Below, piece after piece: positions 1 to 5,013 of a stretch of 5,013 nt of DNA. The stretch is from JBEIVB01 sp040374085 (GTDB lineage: Bacteria; Bacteroidota; Bacteroidia; UBA4408). Below the pieces are notes generated by a model. It did not search any database and was not told where the DNA came from. It saw nothing but the letters and a program-made list of their open reading frames with translations. The translations under genes were made by a program, and so were the position numbers. The stretch lies in NCBI GenBank assembly GCA_040374085.1, contig JBEIVB010000144.1:1-5013 (forward strand), read 5' to 3'. How positions within the stretch are numbered: the first letter of the stretch is position 1; each line of letters begins with the position of its first letter.

Positions 1-188
1 ATCACTCAATCACAAAAGTCCAATTGATTACTCGACAGAAAAACAAAAACAAAATCATACCTTCATTTCCAATTTATAAACAGTTCGGAAAACGGGGTAC
101 TTACATTTGCATGCCAAAGAGCACAAAAGCAAATCGTCAAGTAGAAATCGATCGATAACCTATAAAAGCAATTTAATTCACTCATTGA
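1..188. other. Non-coding flank downstream of the hydroxylase operon
   Basis: No convincing gene or RNA is visible here. There is a TACATTTG at 102-109 on the plus strand, an exact match to the Bacteroidota -7 element, but it has no -33 TTG at the usual distance and no plus-strand gene to drive. A 10-bp palindrome ATCGATCGAT lies at 147-156. I see no GC-rich stem followed by a T-run that would clearly terminate the minus-strand operon; the minus strand is T-rich around 40-55 but lacks a stem. Confidence 0.4.
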
Positions 189-800
189 TTATAAATTAAT
201 TCGAAAGAAAGGTCCCACATTACGAAAATATTGCTTTGCCTCAAACTGCTGAAGCATATCAATGCCCATGCCAAATTGAAATTTGTTTTTGTAACTCGCT
301 CCCACTCTGATAATCTGGGAGGATTCGAGGAAATCAAATGAAAAAATCAATTGAGAGGCAACCCCCCAATCGTTACCAATTTTCGGATTATATGCAAGAA
401 GACCTAATGCACTCGGGGTGCCTTGTCCATCTGAAAATCCTATTGTTGGATACATTTGAATGAAAAAATCACCCGTATTGTTCGCATAAGAAAGACTTAA
501 TCCAAGAGTTGGAACAAACGACTTGCCGTAGAAACCGCCACCTGCAGATACCCCAATCCATGATCGGATTTGATAGGTAAGCTGCCCCTCGATGGAAACT
601 GAATTCTGCTTTCCATCCTCATAACCAGTTGTAAAACGATTTAGGTTAAAAAAATTGCATTTGCCTAAGCTGTCGAGATCTCGGTCTATGTAATTTATGT
701 AATGAACCATTTTATTTCCTGCAAGAAACTCGCATGCGATTTGAGCCCGAGAACCTATGGCAATGCATAAAAAACAAACCATCATCCAAAAACCCCTCAT
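189..800 (-). CDS. Hypothetical secreted protein, probable small outer-membrane beta-barrel
   Basis: I do not recognise this 203-aa protein as a named family. It starts with a typical signal peptide: Arg2, a hydrophobic core at about residues 4-16, and a likely cleavage after SRA (residue 19). The mature part (from about residue 65) is a series of short stretches of alternating hydrophobic and polar residues separated by Gly/Asn/Asp turns, for example about 66-77, 96-106, 111-122, 144-157, 161-170 and 191-203. It has no predicted helix bundle and ends in PFFRINL. This fits a small outer-membrane beta-barrel of the kind common in Bacteroidota, although the last residue is Leu rather than the usual aromatic. 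The ATG at 800 is only 5 bp after the stop codon of the hydroxylase-reductase gene, so the two are almost certainly co-transcribed. M6 and M7 are alternative starts but would shorten the signal peptide. The coding call is firm; the barrel assignment is inference. Confidence 0.8.
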   Translation of the reverse strand: MRGFWMMVCFLCIAIGSRAQIACEFLAGNKMVHYINYIDRDLDSLGKCNFFNLNRFTTGYEDGKQNSVSIEGQLTYQIRSWIGVSAGGGFYGKSFVPTLGLSLSYANNTGDFFIQMYPTIGFSDGQGTPSALGLLAYNPKIGNDWGVASQLIFSFDFLESSQIIRVGASYKNKFQFGMGIDMLQQFEAKQYFRNVGPFFRINL

Positions 801-805
801 AACTA

Positions 806-2617
806 TTATGAATTATAAATGGAAACGTTTGGGGTTTGGGGAACTGCTTGGCAAGTAAGAAAATATCCCTGCTTTATTTCTTCCTCGGTCAGTACTTGAT
901 TATTCAGCATCAAGACCTTACCCTCGGAACATTTCATTCTGCACATTCCACAGAGCCCCGATTGACATGAATATGGAAGTGGAACGTTACTCGATATGCC
1001 GCTTTTTAAAATTGTACTGCCCTCCTGTACTTCAAATTGAAAATCTTGATCCAATATGCGCGCAGAAACCCTTGCATTCTGACCTGCATCCTTCAGGTTA
1101 CTGGAATTGATAAGGAAAAGTTCTGCATGAATTTTATCTTGAGGTATACCCAAATAACCAAGATATTTTATTATTGAATTGGTCATTAATTCGGGGCCGC
1201 ATAAGTAAAATTCTATGGGGACCTTACCCAAACGATTTATAAACTCTTCAACAGCAGACCTTGTAATATGGCCTTGCGCTGCTTTCAAATATTCAACTTC
1301 CCTGCTCAAAAAATGCTTTACCTCTAATTGGGCGGGGTACTCTTTTTCTAAAAAATGCAATTCATCTTTGAAGATGGTACTATCACTGGTTTTGTTTGCG
1401 TATAGCAATGAAATTTTACTTTGGGGTTCAAACTTTAAAAGCGTTCCTATCATACTGAAAATAGGTGTGATGCCGCTACCACCAGCTATCATTACATAAT
1501 GTTTCCGATTCGATGGTTCTGGAGTAAGGCAGAACTGACCAGAAGGCGGGCTGACTTCTAAAAAATCACCAACTTTTAGATTTTCAGCTAAGTAATTGGT
1601 TACGATTCCGTTTCTGATTCTCTTTAGTGTTATAGTCAAAGAATTACCTGTATTTGGAACAGAGGAAATAGAAAAAGTCCGAAACAATATTTGACCCTCT
1701 ATATGGACCTTGATGGTTATGTGTTGCCCTGCCGAAAAATCAATGAAAACAGATGGTACATTTGAAAATTGGATGGTAAAAGCATCATTTGCTTCTGGTT
1801 TAACATCAGCAACAGCAAGCGTGTAGAAACCGTCCTTTGATTTTTTGATGCGTTTACGCTCAAATATTTGCTCGTGACGGATTTCATAGTCACGAAATTC
1901 TGTGCCCATCCATTTGTCCCACCAAGTAAAATATAAACCATAATTTCCATTGAACAGCTGATGGTGCATGTTATGGTGTGTTGATGCTGTTTTGAATTTG
2001 AAAAATGGAAGTTTGATCCAACCTTTGGGGTATATCTCATACCCAAGATGAGCTAATACATTGTTAAACATAGAGAAGATTTGCCATGCTATCATTACCC
2101 CAAAATTCAGGGGTAATACGAAAGGCAAAACAAAATGCATCAAGTTTTCTACGACCGCTTCGGATGGGTGAAATGCAAAAGCGGTTAGAGGGGAAGGGTC
2201 CGTGCTTTCGTGGTGAACTCTGTGAAAAAACTTATACAGACGTGGTTGATGCATGGCCCTGTGACTCCAATAGAAAAACATATCATCCATAAAGAGTACA
2301 ACAAAAAAACTAAGTCCTAACCACCAAAAGCCGTATTCATTCGTGTTGAGATATATTTTAGTATAGCCCTTACCTTCTAAATAAAGAAAAACAGCATCCA
2401 TAATGGCAAAAACGAGAAAGGTAGTTGCTGAATATGCCAGGTCGTGCTTAAAATGGTGAAGGTTGGCTCTTTGCGTTTCCTGAATCCTTAATTTCTTAAG
2501 ATACTTTTTGCCGACGATCCAAAAGAGGATAAAAAAGGGAAATGCAAAACCTGCATACCAGATTAGATTCTCGCCAAACATAGCGTAGACGTTCTCAAAA
2601 AAAGTTCCGCTGTTCAT
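806..2617 (-). CDS. Fusion protein: membrane fatty acid hydroxylase/sterol desaturase domain + FAD/NAD(P)H reductase + C-terminal 2Fe-2S ferredoxin
   Basis: This 603-aa protein is probably a self-sufficient membrane mono-oxygenase. Residues 1-250 form a fatty acid hydroxylase superfamily domain with hydrophobic segments near 17-36, 62-80, 98-118 and 160-186. It has the di-iron histidine clusters: HRAMH (H119, H123), HRVHH (H132, H135, H136) and HHNMHH (H214, H215, H218, H219), plus H150 and H190. Residues ~260-365 resemble a ferredoxin-reductase FAD domain (RTFS at 313-316). Residues ~370-500 form the NAD(P)-binding domain (GGSGITP at 379-385, CGP at 473-475). Residues ~515-603 are a plant-type 2Fe-2S ferredoxin with ligands C551, C556, C559 and C589. 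The reductase order FAD-NAD-2Fe2S matches PaaE-type reductases. Electrons would flow from NAD(P)H through FAD and the cluster to the di-iron site, hydroxylating a lipid-like substrate at the inner membrane. The substrate is unknown. The start at 2617 keeps the first membrane segment whole. An FNR-type operator lies just upstream. Confidence 0.93.
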   Translation of the reverse strand: MNSGTFFENVYAMFGENLIWYAGFAFPFFILFWIVGKKYLKKLRIQETQRANLHHFKHDLAYSATTFLVFAIMDAVFLYLEGKGYTKIYLNTNEYGFWWLGLSFFVVLFMDDMFFYWSHRAMHQPRLYKFFHRVHHESTDPSPLTAFAFHPSEAVVENLMHFVLPFVLPLNFGVMIAWQIFSMFNNVLAHLGYEIYPKGWIKLPFFKFKTASTHHNMHHQLFNGNYGLYFTWWDKWMGTEFRDYEIRHEQIFERKRIKKSKDGFYTLAVADVKPEANDAFTIQFSNVPSVFIDFSAGQHITIKVHIEGQILFRTFSISSVPNTGNSLTITLKRIRNGIVTNYLAENLKVGDFLEVSPPSGQFCLTPEPSNRKHYVMIAGGSGITPIFSMIGTLLKFEPQSKISLLYANKTSDSTIFKDELHFLEKEYPAQLEVKHFLSREVEYLKAAQGHITRSAVEEFINRLGKVPIEFYLCGPELMTNSIIKYLGYLGIPQDKIHAELFLINSSNLKDAGQNARVSARILDQDFQFEVQEGSTILKSGISSNVPLPYSCQSGLCGMCRMKCSEGKVLMLNNQVLTEEEIKQGYFLTCQAVPQTPNVSIYNS

Positions 2618-2652
2618 AAACCGTGGTTCAAACTTTGTGGTTAATTACACCG

Positions 2653-2660
2653 CAAAATTG
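2653..2660 (-). promoter_or_regulatory. Possible Bacteroidota -7 promoter element for the hydroxylase operon
   Basis: On the minus strand this reads CAATTTTG, one mismatch from the Bacteroidota -7 element TAnnTTTG. It ends 35 bp before the hydroxylase start codon. No -33 TTG is present at the usual 17-23 nt spacing, which would suit an activator-dependent promoter. If the start of transcription is about 5 nt downstream (near 2648), the nearer FNR-like box would be centred close to -41.5. This is a by-eye match to a degenerate motif and is uncertain. Confidence 0.3.
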
Positions 2661-2682
2661 ACCATTCTCATGATCAAAGCTT

Positions 2683-2696
2683 TTGATGCACAACAA
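2683..2696. promoter_or_regulatory. Second FNR/Crp-type box, one mismatch
   Basis: The sequence TTGAT-GCAC-AACAA differs from TTGATN4ATCAA at one position (A for T in the right half-site). Its centre is 22 bp, about two helical turns, from the centre of the perfect box at 2705-2718, so both would face the same side of the DNA. A further isolated half-site ATCAA lies at 2673-2677. It is placed between the perfect box and the hydroxylase start, where an activator or repressor could contact RNA polymerase. Confidence 0.45.
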
Positions 2697-2704
2697 AAAG
2701 TGAT

Positions 2705-2718
2705 TTGATGTACATCAA
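2705..2718. promoter_or_regulatory. Perfect 14-bp FNR-type palindrome upstream of the hydroxylase gene
   Basis: TTGATGTACATCAA is a perfect palindrome and an exact match to the FNR consensus TTGATN4ATCAA. It sits in the 108-bp gap between the Crp/Fnr-type regulator gene, whose stop codon is 7 bp away, and the hydroxylase-reductase gene, about 88 bp upstream of its ATG. The neighbouring regulator carries ETLSR in its recognition helix, the same E-x-x-S-R pattern that FNR uses to read TTGAT. I found no comparable full box upstream of the regulator gene itself, so the likely target is the hydroxylase operon. That this regulator binds here is inference. Confidence 0.65.
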
Positions 2719-2725
2719 GAAATCC

Positions 2726-3301
2726 TCAGAGCTTGCCGGACCGGATTCTACTCAAAGTTTCCTGTGTGATGTTTAGGTAAGACGCTATATTTCCTAAACT
2801 CACACGATTCGTGATATCTGGATAAAGCTTTAGCAATTTTTGGTAACGCTGCTTTGCATCAAGAAATTGCAATTCAGAAACTCTATCTTCTATTTGCGAT
2901 ACATAATGCAACTCCACCAGTTTAATGTACCAAAGGGAAAATGCATGATGCTTTTGAAGCAACATTTGTAATGAATTGTATTCAATTGCATACACCTCAC
3001 TATCTTCAATCAGCTGAATGCTTTCTACAGCCGGCTCCTGTCTTACAAAACTGGTTGTTTCGGTAATAATTTGGCTATCCAGACTAATCCAGGTGTTGAT
3101 TTCCTTATTTAGATCATTGGTGTAAAAGGACCGTGCTGCACCTCTCGTCATAAACCAAAGGTATCGACAAGTTTTACCCGGTTTAAGCAAGAAATAGTTT
3201 TTGGGTAATTCTAGATGTTGAAAAGATGCCAAAACCTCTTCTAATACATGTGTCGGTAATAAAAAAATAGACTGTATAATCTCTTCTATCTTTGGTTTCA
3301 T
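2726..3301 (-). CDS. Crp/Fnr-family transcriptional regulator
   Basis: This 191-aa protein has the layout of Bacteroidota Crp/Fnr regulators. A cyclic-nucleotide-binding-like beta-roll occupies about residues 15-115, with the family-typical stretch KPGKTCRYLWFMTRGAARSF at 40-59. A long dimerisation helix follows (about 120-145), then a short winged-helix DNA-binding domain whose recognition helix contains ETLSR (181-185), ending at residue 191. There is only one cysteine (C45), so it cannot hold the four-Cys 4Fe-4S cluster of E. coli FNR. I also see no clear cAMP-phosphate-binding Arg-Ser signature. The effector is therefore unknown; haem, NO, a small molecule or none are all possible. The E-x-x-S-R helix predicts binding to TTGAT half-sites, and such boxes lie directly downstream, in front of the hydroxylase gene. 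The ATG at 3301 has no Shine-Dalgarno sequence. The 108-bp gap to the next gene suggests a separate promoter for the hydroxylase. Confidence 0.92.
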   Translation of the reverse strand: MKPKIEEIIQSIFLLPTHVLEEVLASFQHLELPKNYFLLKPGKTCRYLWFMTRGAARSFYTNDLNKEINTWISLDSQIITETTSFVRQEPAVESIQLIEDSEVYAIEYNSLQMLLQKHHAFSLWYIKLVELHYVSQIEDRVSELQFLDAKQRYQKLLKLYPDITNRVSLGNIASYLNITQETLSRIRSGKL

Positions 3302-3307
3302 AGGAAA

Positions 3308-3331
3308 AACTAATGTTATATTTAATTAGTT
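3308..3331. repeat. AT-rich 7-10-7 inverted repeat just upstream of the regulator gene
   Basis: AACTAAT (3308-3314) and ATTAGTT (3325-3331) are perfect inverted copies separated by 10 bp, and they end 6 bp before the ATG of the Crp/Fnr regulator. Read on the minus strand the stem is followed by TTTT. Possible roles are an operator for the regulator's own gene or a structure in its 5' leader. It has no resemblance to the TTGATN4ATCAA boxes. With only one G:C pair per stem it would be a very weak terminator, and chance occurrence in AT-rich DNA is possible. Confidence 0.3.
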
Positions 3332-3444
3332 AAAAAAATGGCATTTGAGGACATTGTTATCCGCATAAAGAATTGAAATCTGCCGTTTTAAATTGTTGTA
3401 TGTTTCCAAACCGGATTTCTAATGCAATGTTGTTTGAGCCTCTT

Positions 3445-3585
3445 TTACCCGGGCATCTTATTCATACCCGTGTTTATCAAAGGTCCTTGCTGCAAAACAT
3501 AAGGCACATGCATCCAAATATTGTTTCCCTTCTGCAACGAAAACACATGCTTGGAAAATCTGCTGCCGAGAGTGACATTCTGCAT
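3445..3585 (-). CDS. Doubtful 46-codon small ORF downstream of the hydrolase
   Basis: An ATG at 3585, 1 nt after the TAA of the metallo-hydrolase gene, opens a 46-codon frame that ends in TAA at 3445. I recognise no domain, signal peptide or membrane segment. The peptide contains a loose internal repeat (HVFSLQKG at 13-20 and HVPYVLQQG at 26-34). This mirrors an imperfect DNA direct repeat at 3485-3511 and 3528-3550, sharing CCTT, CTGCAA and CACATGC. At least two other minus-strand frames are also open for 20-30 codons here, so the open frame is weak evidence. It could be a translated small ORF in the purB operon, a decayed gene remnant, or chance. The rest of this 285-bp spacer shows no recognisable gene or strong terminator. 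Confidence 0.18.
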   Translation of the reverse strand: MQNVTLGSRFSKHVFSLQKGNNIWMHVPYVLQQGPLINTGMNKMPG

Positions 3586-3586
3586 A

Positions 3587-4435
3587 TTATGAGAAAAACG
3601 GGAAGTCGGCACCCGATTCGCTCACGCGTATGCCTCTTTCCTGTTGGCTGACCTTGGCCCATTGCACGGTTGGATCGTGCTCAAACACAAGGTGAATGTT
3701 TTCGGCTGCACAGCGGTTGAGAATGCGTTGCTTTTCCTCGAGGGTAATCAGTGGCCGGGTATCATAACCCATTACATATGCAACCGGAATATGAGCCGCA
3801 GAGGGAATGAGGTCGGCGGCGAACAAGAACTTACCTGCACCTGTCTCCAAATAGGGAAGCAGCATGCCTTCGGTGTGGCCGTTTACCGCCCAAACCGAAA
3901 GACCCGGCAAAAGAGATTCTCCATCTTCGAGGAACTTCAATTGTCCGGCCTCTTCAATGGGCAAAATGTTCTCGGCTAGGAAGGAGGCCTTCTCGCGGGC
4001 ATTGGGTTTCACAGCCCATTGCCAGTGCCGGGCGTTGCTCCAATAAACGGCGTTCTTAAACACGGGTTCAAAGCGGTCGATGTGCCCCGGGGTGCGCCTT
4101 ATGGCCCCGCCGCAATGGTCGAAATGCAAATGCGTGAGCAGCACATCGGTTACATCATCGGGAGAAAAGCCCAAGGCCGACAAAGAGCCCAGCAGGCTGC
4201 CTGAGCCGTGCAAATCATAAAAGCTGAAAAACTTCTCCGACTGCTTATCGCCAATGCCGGTATCGATGAGCACCAAACGGTTACCCGTTTCTACCAGCAG
4301 GCAGCGCATGGCCCAAGTGCACATGTTGTTGGCATCGGCCGGGTTCAGCTTGTTCCAAATGGTTTTGGGCACCACGCCAAACATGGCACCTCCATCGAGC
4401 TTAAACAAGCCGGTATCGAGCGTGTGTATTTTCAT
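3587..4435 (-). CDS. Metallo-beta-lactamase-fold metallo-hydrolase
   Basis: This 282-aa protein is a complete MBL-fold hydrolase. The zinc-binding signature THLHFDHCGG gives H102, H104, D106 and H107. The remaining expected ligands are H187 (in NGHTEG), D208 (in FAADL) and H253 (in FEHDP), enough for a dinuclear zinc site. The arrangement is that of the lactonase/hydrolase branch of the superfamily, which includes N-acyl-homoserine lactonases such as AttM and AiiA, but the signature alone does not fix the substrate. There is no signal peptide, so it is probably cytoplasmic. Its ATG (4435) overlaps the purB TGA in an ATGA arrangement, which usually means co-transcription and coupled translation. 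GC content and codon choice match purB and differ sharply from the genes downstream. The fold and catalytic competence are well supported; the reaction is not. Confidence 0.93.
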   Translation of the reverse strand: MKIHTLDTGLFKLDGGAMFGVVPKTIWNKLNPADANNMCTWAMRCLLVETGNRLVLIDTGIGDKQSEKFFSFYDLHGSGSLLGSLSALGFSPDDVTDVLLTHLHFDHCGGAIRRTPGHIDRFEPVFKNAVYWSNARHWQWAVKPNAREKASFLAENILPIEEAGQLKFLEDGESLLPGLSVWAVNGHTEGMLLPYLETGAGKFLFAADLIPSAAHIPVAYVMGYDTRPLITLEEKQRILNRCAAENIHLVFEHDPTVQWAKVSQQERGIRVSESGADFPFFS

Positions 4436-5013
4436 AACAATTTACCTATTCCGGTGTAATTGAACGGGGTGATGTTTTTCAGTTCGAGTTTTACTTCCTC
4501 GGGAACGTCTAATCCATCGATAAACCGCTGAAAATCGGCTTGTTCCAACTTCCCTTTTCCGCGGGTAAGCTCCTTCAGCGCCTCGTATGGCTGAGGATAT
4601 CCCAATGCACGCAAACGGGTTTGAATGCCTTCTGCCACCACTACCCATTGTTCGGCCAAATCGCGGTGAATGGCGACTTCGTTGAGCACCAGCTTATCGA
4701 GTCCCCGCATAATGGAGCGAAAGCTGATCCAGGCATGTGCCAGCGGCATCCCCAGGTTGCGGAGCACGGTAGAATCGGTGAGGTCGCGCTGGAGGCGGCT
4801 GATGGGAAGTTTGTCCGAAAGAAAGTTCAGGAGGGCGTTGGCCAATCCAAGATTGCCCTCTGCATTTTCAAAATCTATAGGATTAACCTTATGGGGCATA
4901 GCCGAGGAGCCCACCTCACCTGCCTTGGTTTTCTGCAAGAAGTACTCCATGGAGATGTATTGCCACACATCTCTGCACAAGTCGAGGAGAATGGTGTTTA
5001 CGCGGCGATGCGC
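4432..5013 (-). CDS. purB: Adenylosuccinate lyase, C-terminal part (gene continues past the right edge)
   Basis: The frame is open to the window edge, giving 193 visible C-terminal residues of an expected ~450. The enzyme releases fumarate in two steps of purine synthesis: SAICAR to AICAR, and adenylosuccinate to AMP. The fumarase/aspartase superfamily signature GSSAMPHKVNP lies at 4879-4911, including the flexible catalytic serine loop, and is followed by IDFENAEGNLGLANALL. Further stretches, such as LPISRLQRDLTDSTVLRN and YEALKELTRGK, closely match the E. coli-type PurB as I remember it. The codon at 4980 is an internal TTG, not the start: in-frame coding continues upstream with AHRRVNTILLD. 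The protein ends a few residues earlier than E. coli PurB, with no sign of truncation. Its TGA overlaps the ATG of the metallo-hydrolase gene. Confidence 0.96.
   Translation of the reverse strand, partial: AHRRVNTILLDLCRDVWQYISMEYFLQKTKAGEVGSSAMPHKVNPIDFENAEGNLGLANALLNFLSDKLPISRLQRDLTDSTVLRNLGMPLAHAWISFRSIMRGLDKLVLNEVAIHRDLAEQWVVVAEGIQTRLRALGYPQPYEALKELTRGKGKLEQADFQRFIDGLDVPEEVKLELKNITPFNYTGIGKLL

Noticed and set aside
111..158. 15-codon plus-strand ORF starting just after a TACATTTG promoter-like motif
   Set aside because: The predicted transcription start would fall after the ATG, there is no -33 element, and the peptide is very short with no recognisable features.
828..841. Tandem TTTGGGG repeat, telomere-like or G-quadruplex-like
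   Set aside because: Only two G-runs, explained by codons near the C-terminus of the hydroxylase-reductase; too few for a quadruplex.
1717..2046. 109-codon minus-strand frame inside the hydroxylase-reductase gene
   Set aside because: Lies wholly within a well-supported domain region in another frame, with no motif of its own.
3464..3480. ATCAA half-site in the spacer, considered as an autoregulatory FNR box
   Set aside because: The partner half-site CCCGT does not match TTGAT, so it is a single half-site expected by chance.
3373..3651. 92-codon plus-strand frame in the spacer with a TTG start
   Set aside because: It runs antisense into the hydrolase C-terminus, has no promoter or ribosome site, and no recognisable domain.
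3477..3662. Cysteine-rich minus-strand frame (CFRC...GCMC...FC), zinc-finger-like
   Set aside because: Its first third overlaps the hydrolase coding region in another frame, it has no upstream signals, and the cysteine spacing fits no family I know; likely chance.
4442..4648. Minus-strand frame inside purB
   Set aside because: Alternate-frame shadow of a strongly conserved enzyme in GC-rich DNA.

Overview
The window looks like part of a Bacteroidota chromosome. This is an inference from three things: the start codons lack clear Shine-Dalgarno sequences; the regulator is of the short (~190 aa) Crp/Fnr type common in that phylum, ending just after an ETLSR recognition helix; and promoter-like matches resemble TAnnTTTG rather than TATAAT. 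All five convincing genes lie on the minus strand, so transcription runs from the right edge toward the left. There are no tRNA or rRNA genes, CRISPR arrays or insertion sequences.

Right part (about 3587-5013, GC-rich). The C-terminal ~190 residues of adenylosuccinate lyase (purB), cut by the window edge, overlap by 4 bp (ATGA) the start of a metallo-beta-lactamase-fold hydrolase that has a full set of zinc ligands. The overlap suggests a translationally coupled pair.

Spacer (3302-3586). GC content drops at the stop codon of the hydrolase. The spacer holds an imperfect direct repeat, a doubtful 46-codon ORF, and an AT-rich 7-10-7 inverted repeat directly upstream of the next gene.

Left part (about 189-3301, AT-rich). 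This holds a Crp/Fnr-family regulator; then a 108-bp gap with a perfect FNR-type palindrome (TTGAT-GTAC-ATCAA) and a second near-perfect copy centred 22 bp away; then a 603-aa fusion of a membrane di-iron fatty acid hydroxylase/sterol desaturase domain to an FAD/NAD(P)H reductase and a C-terminal 2Fe-2S ferredoxin; then, 5 bp later, a small secreted protein that looks like an outer-membrane beta-barrel. Positions 1-188 are non-coding.

The most interesting reading is a compact module: a Crp/Fnr regulator, its probable tandem operator, a self-sufficient membrane lipid hydroxylase that carries its own electron-transfer chain, and a cell-envelope partner protein. The inducing signal, the hydroxylase substrate and the role of the barrel cannot be read from the sequence.
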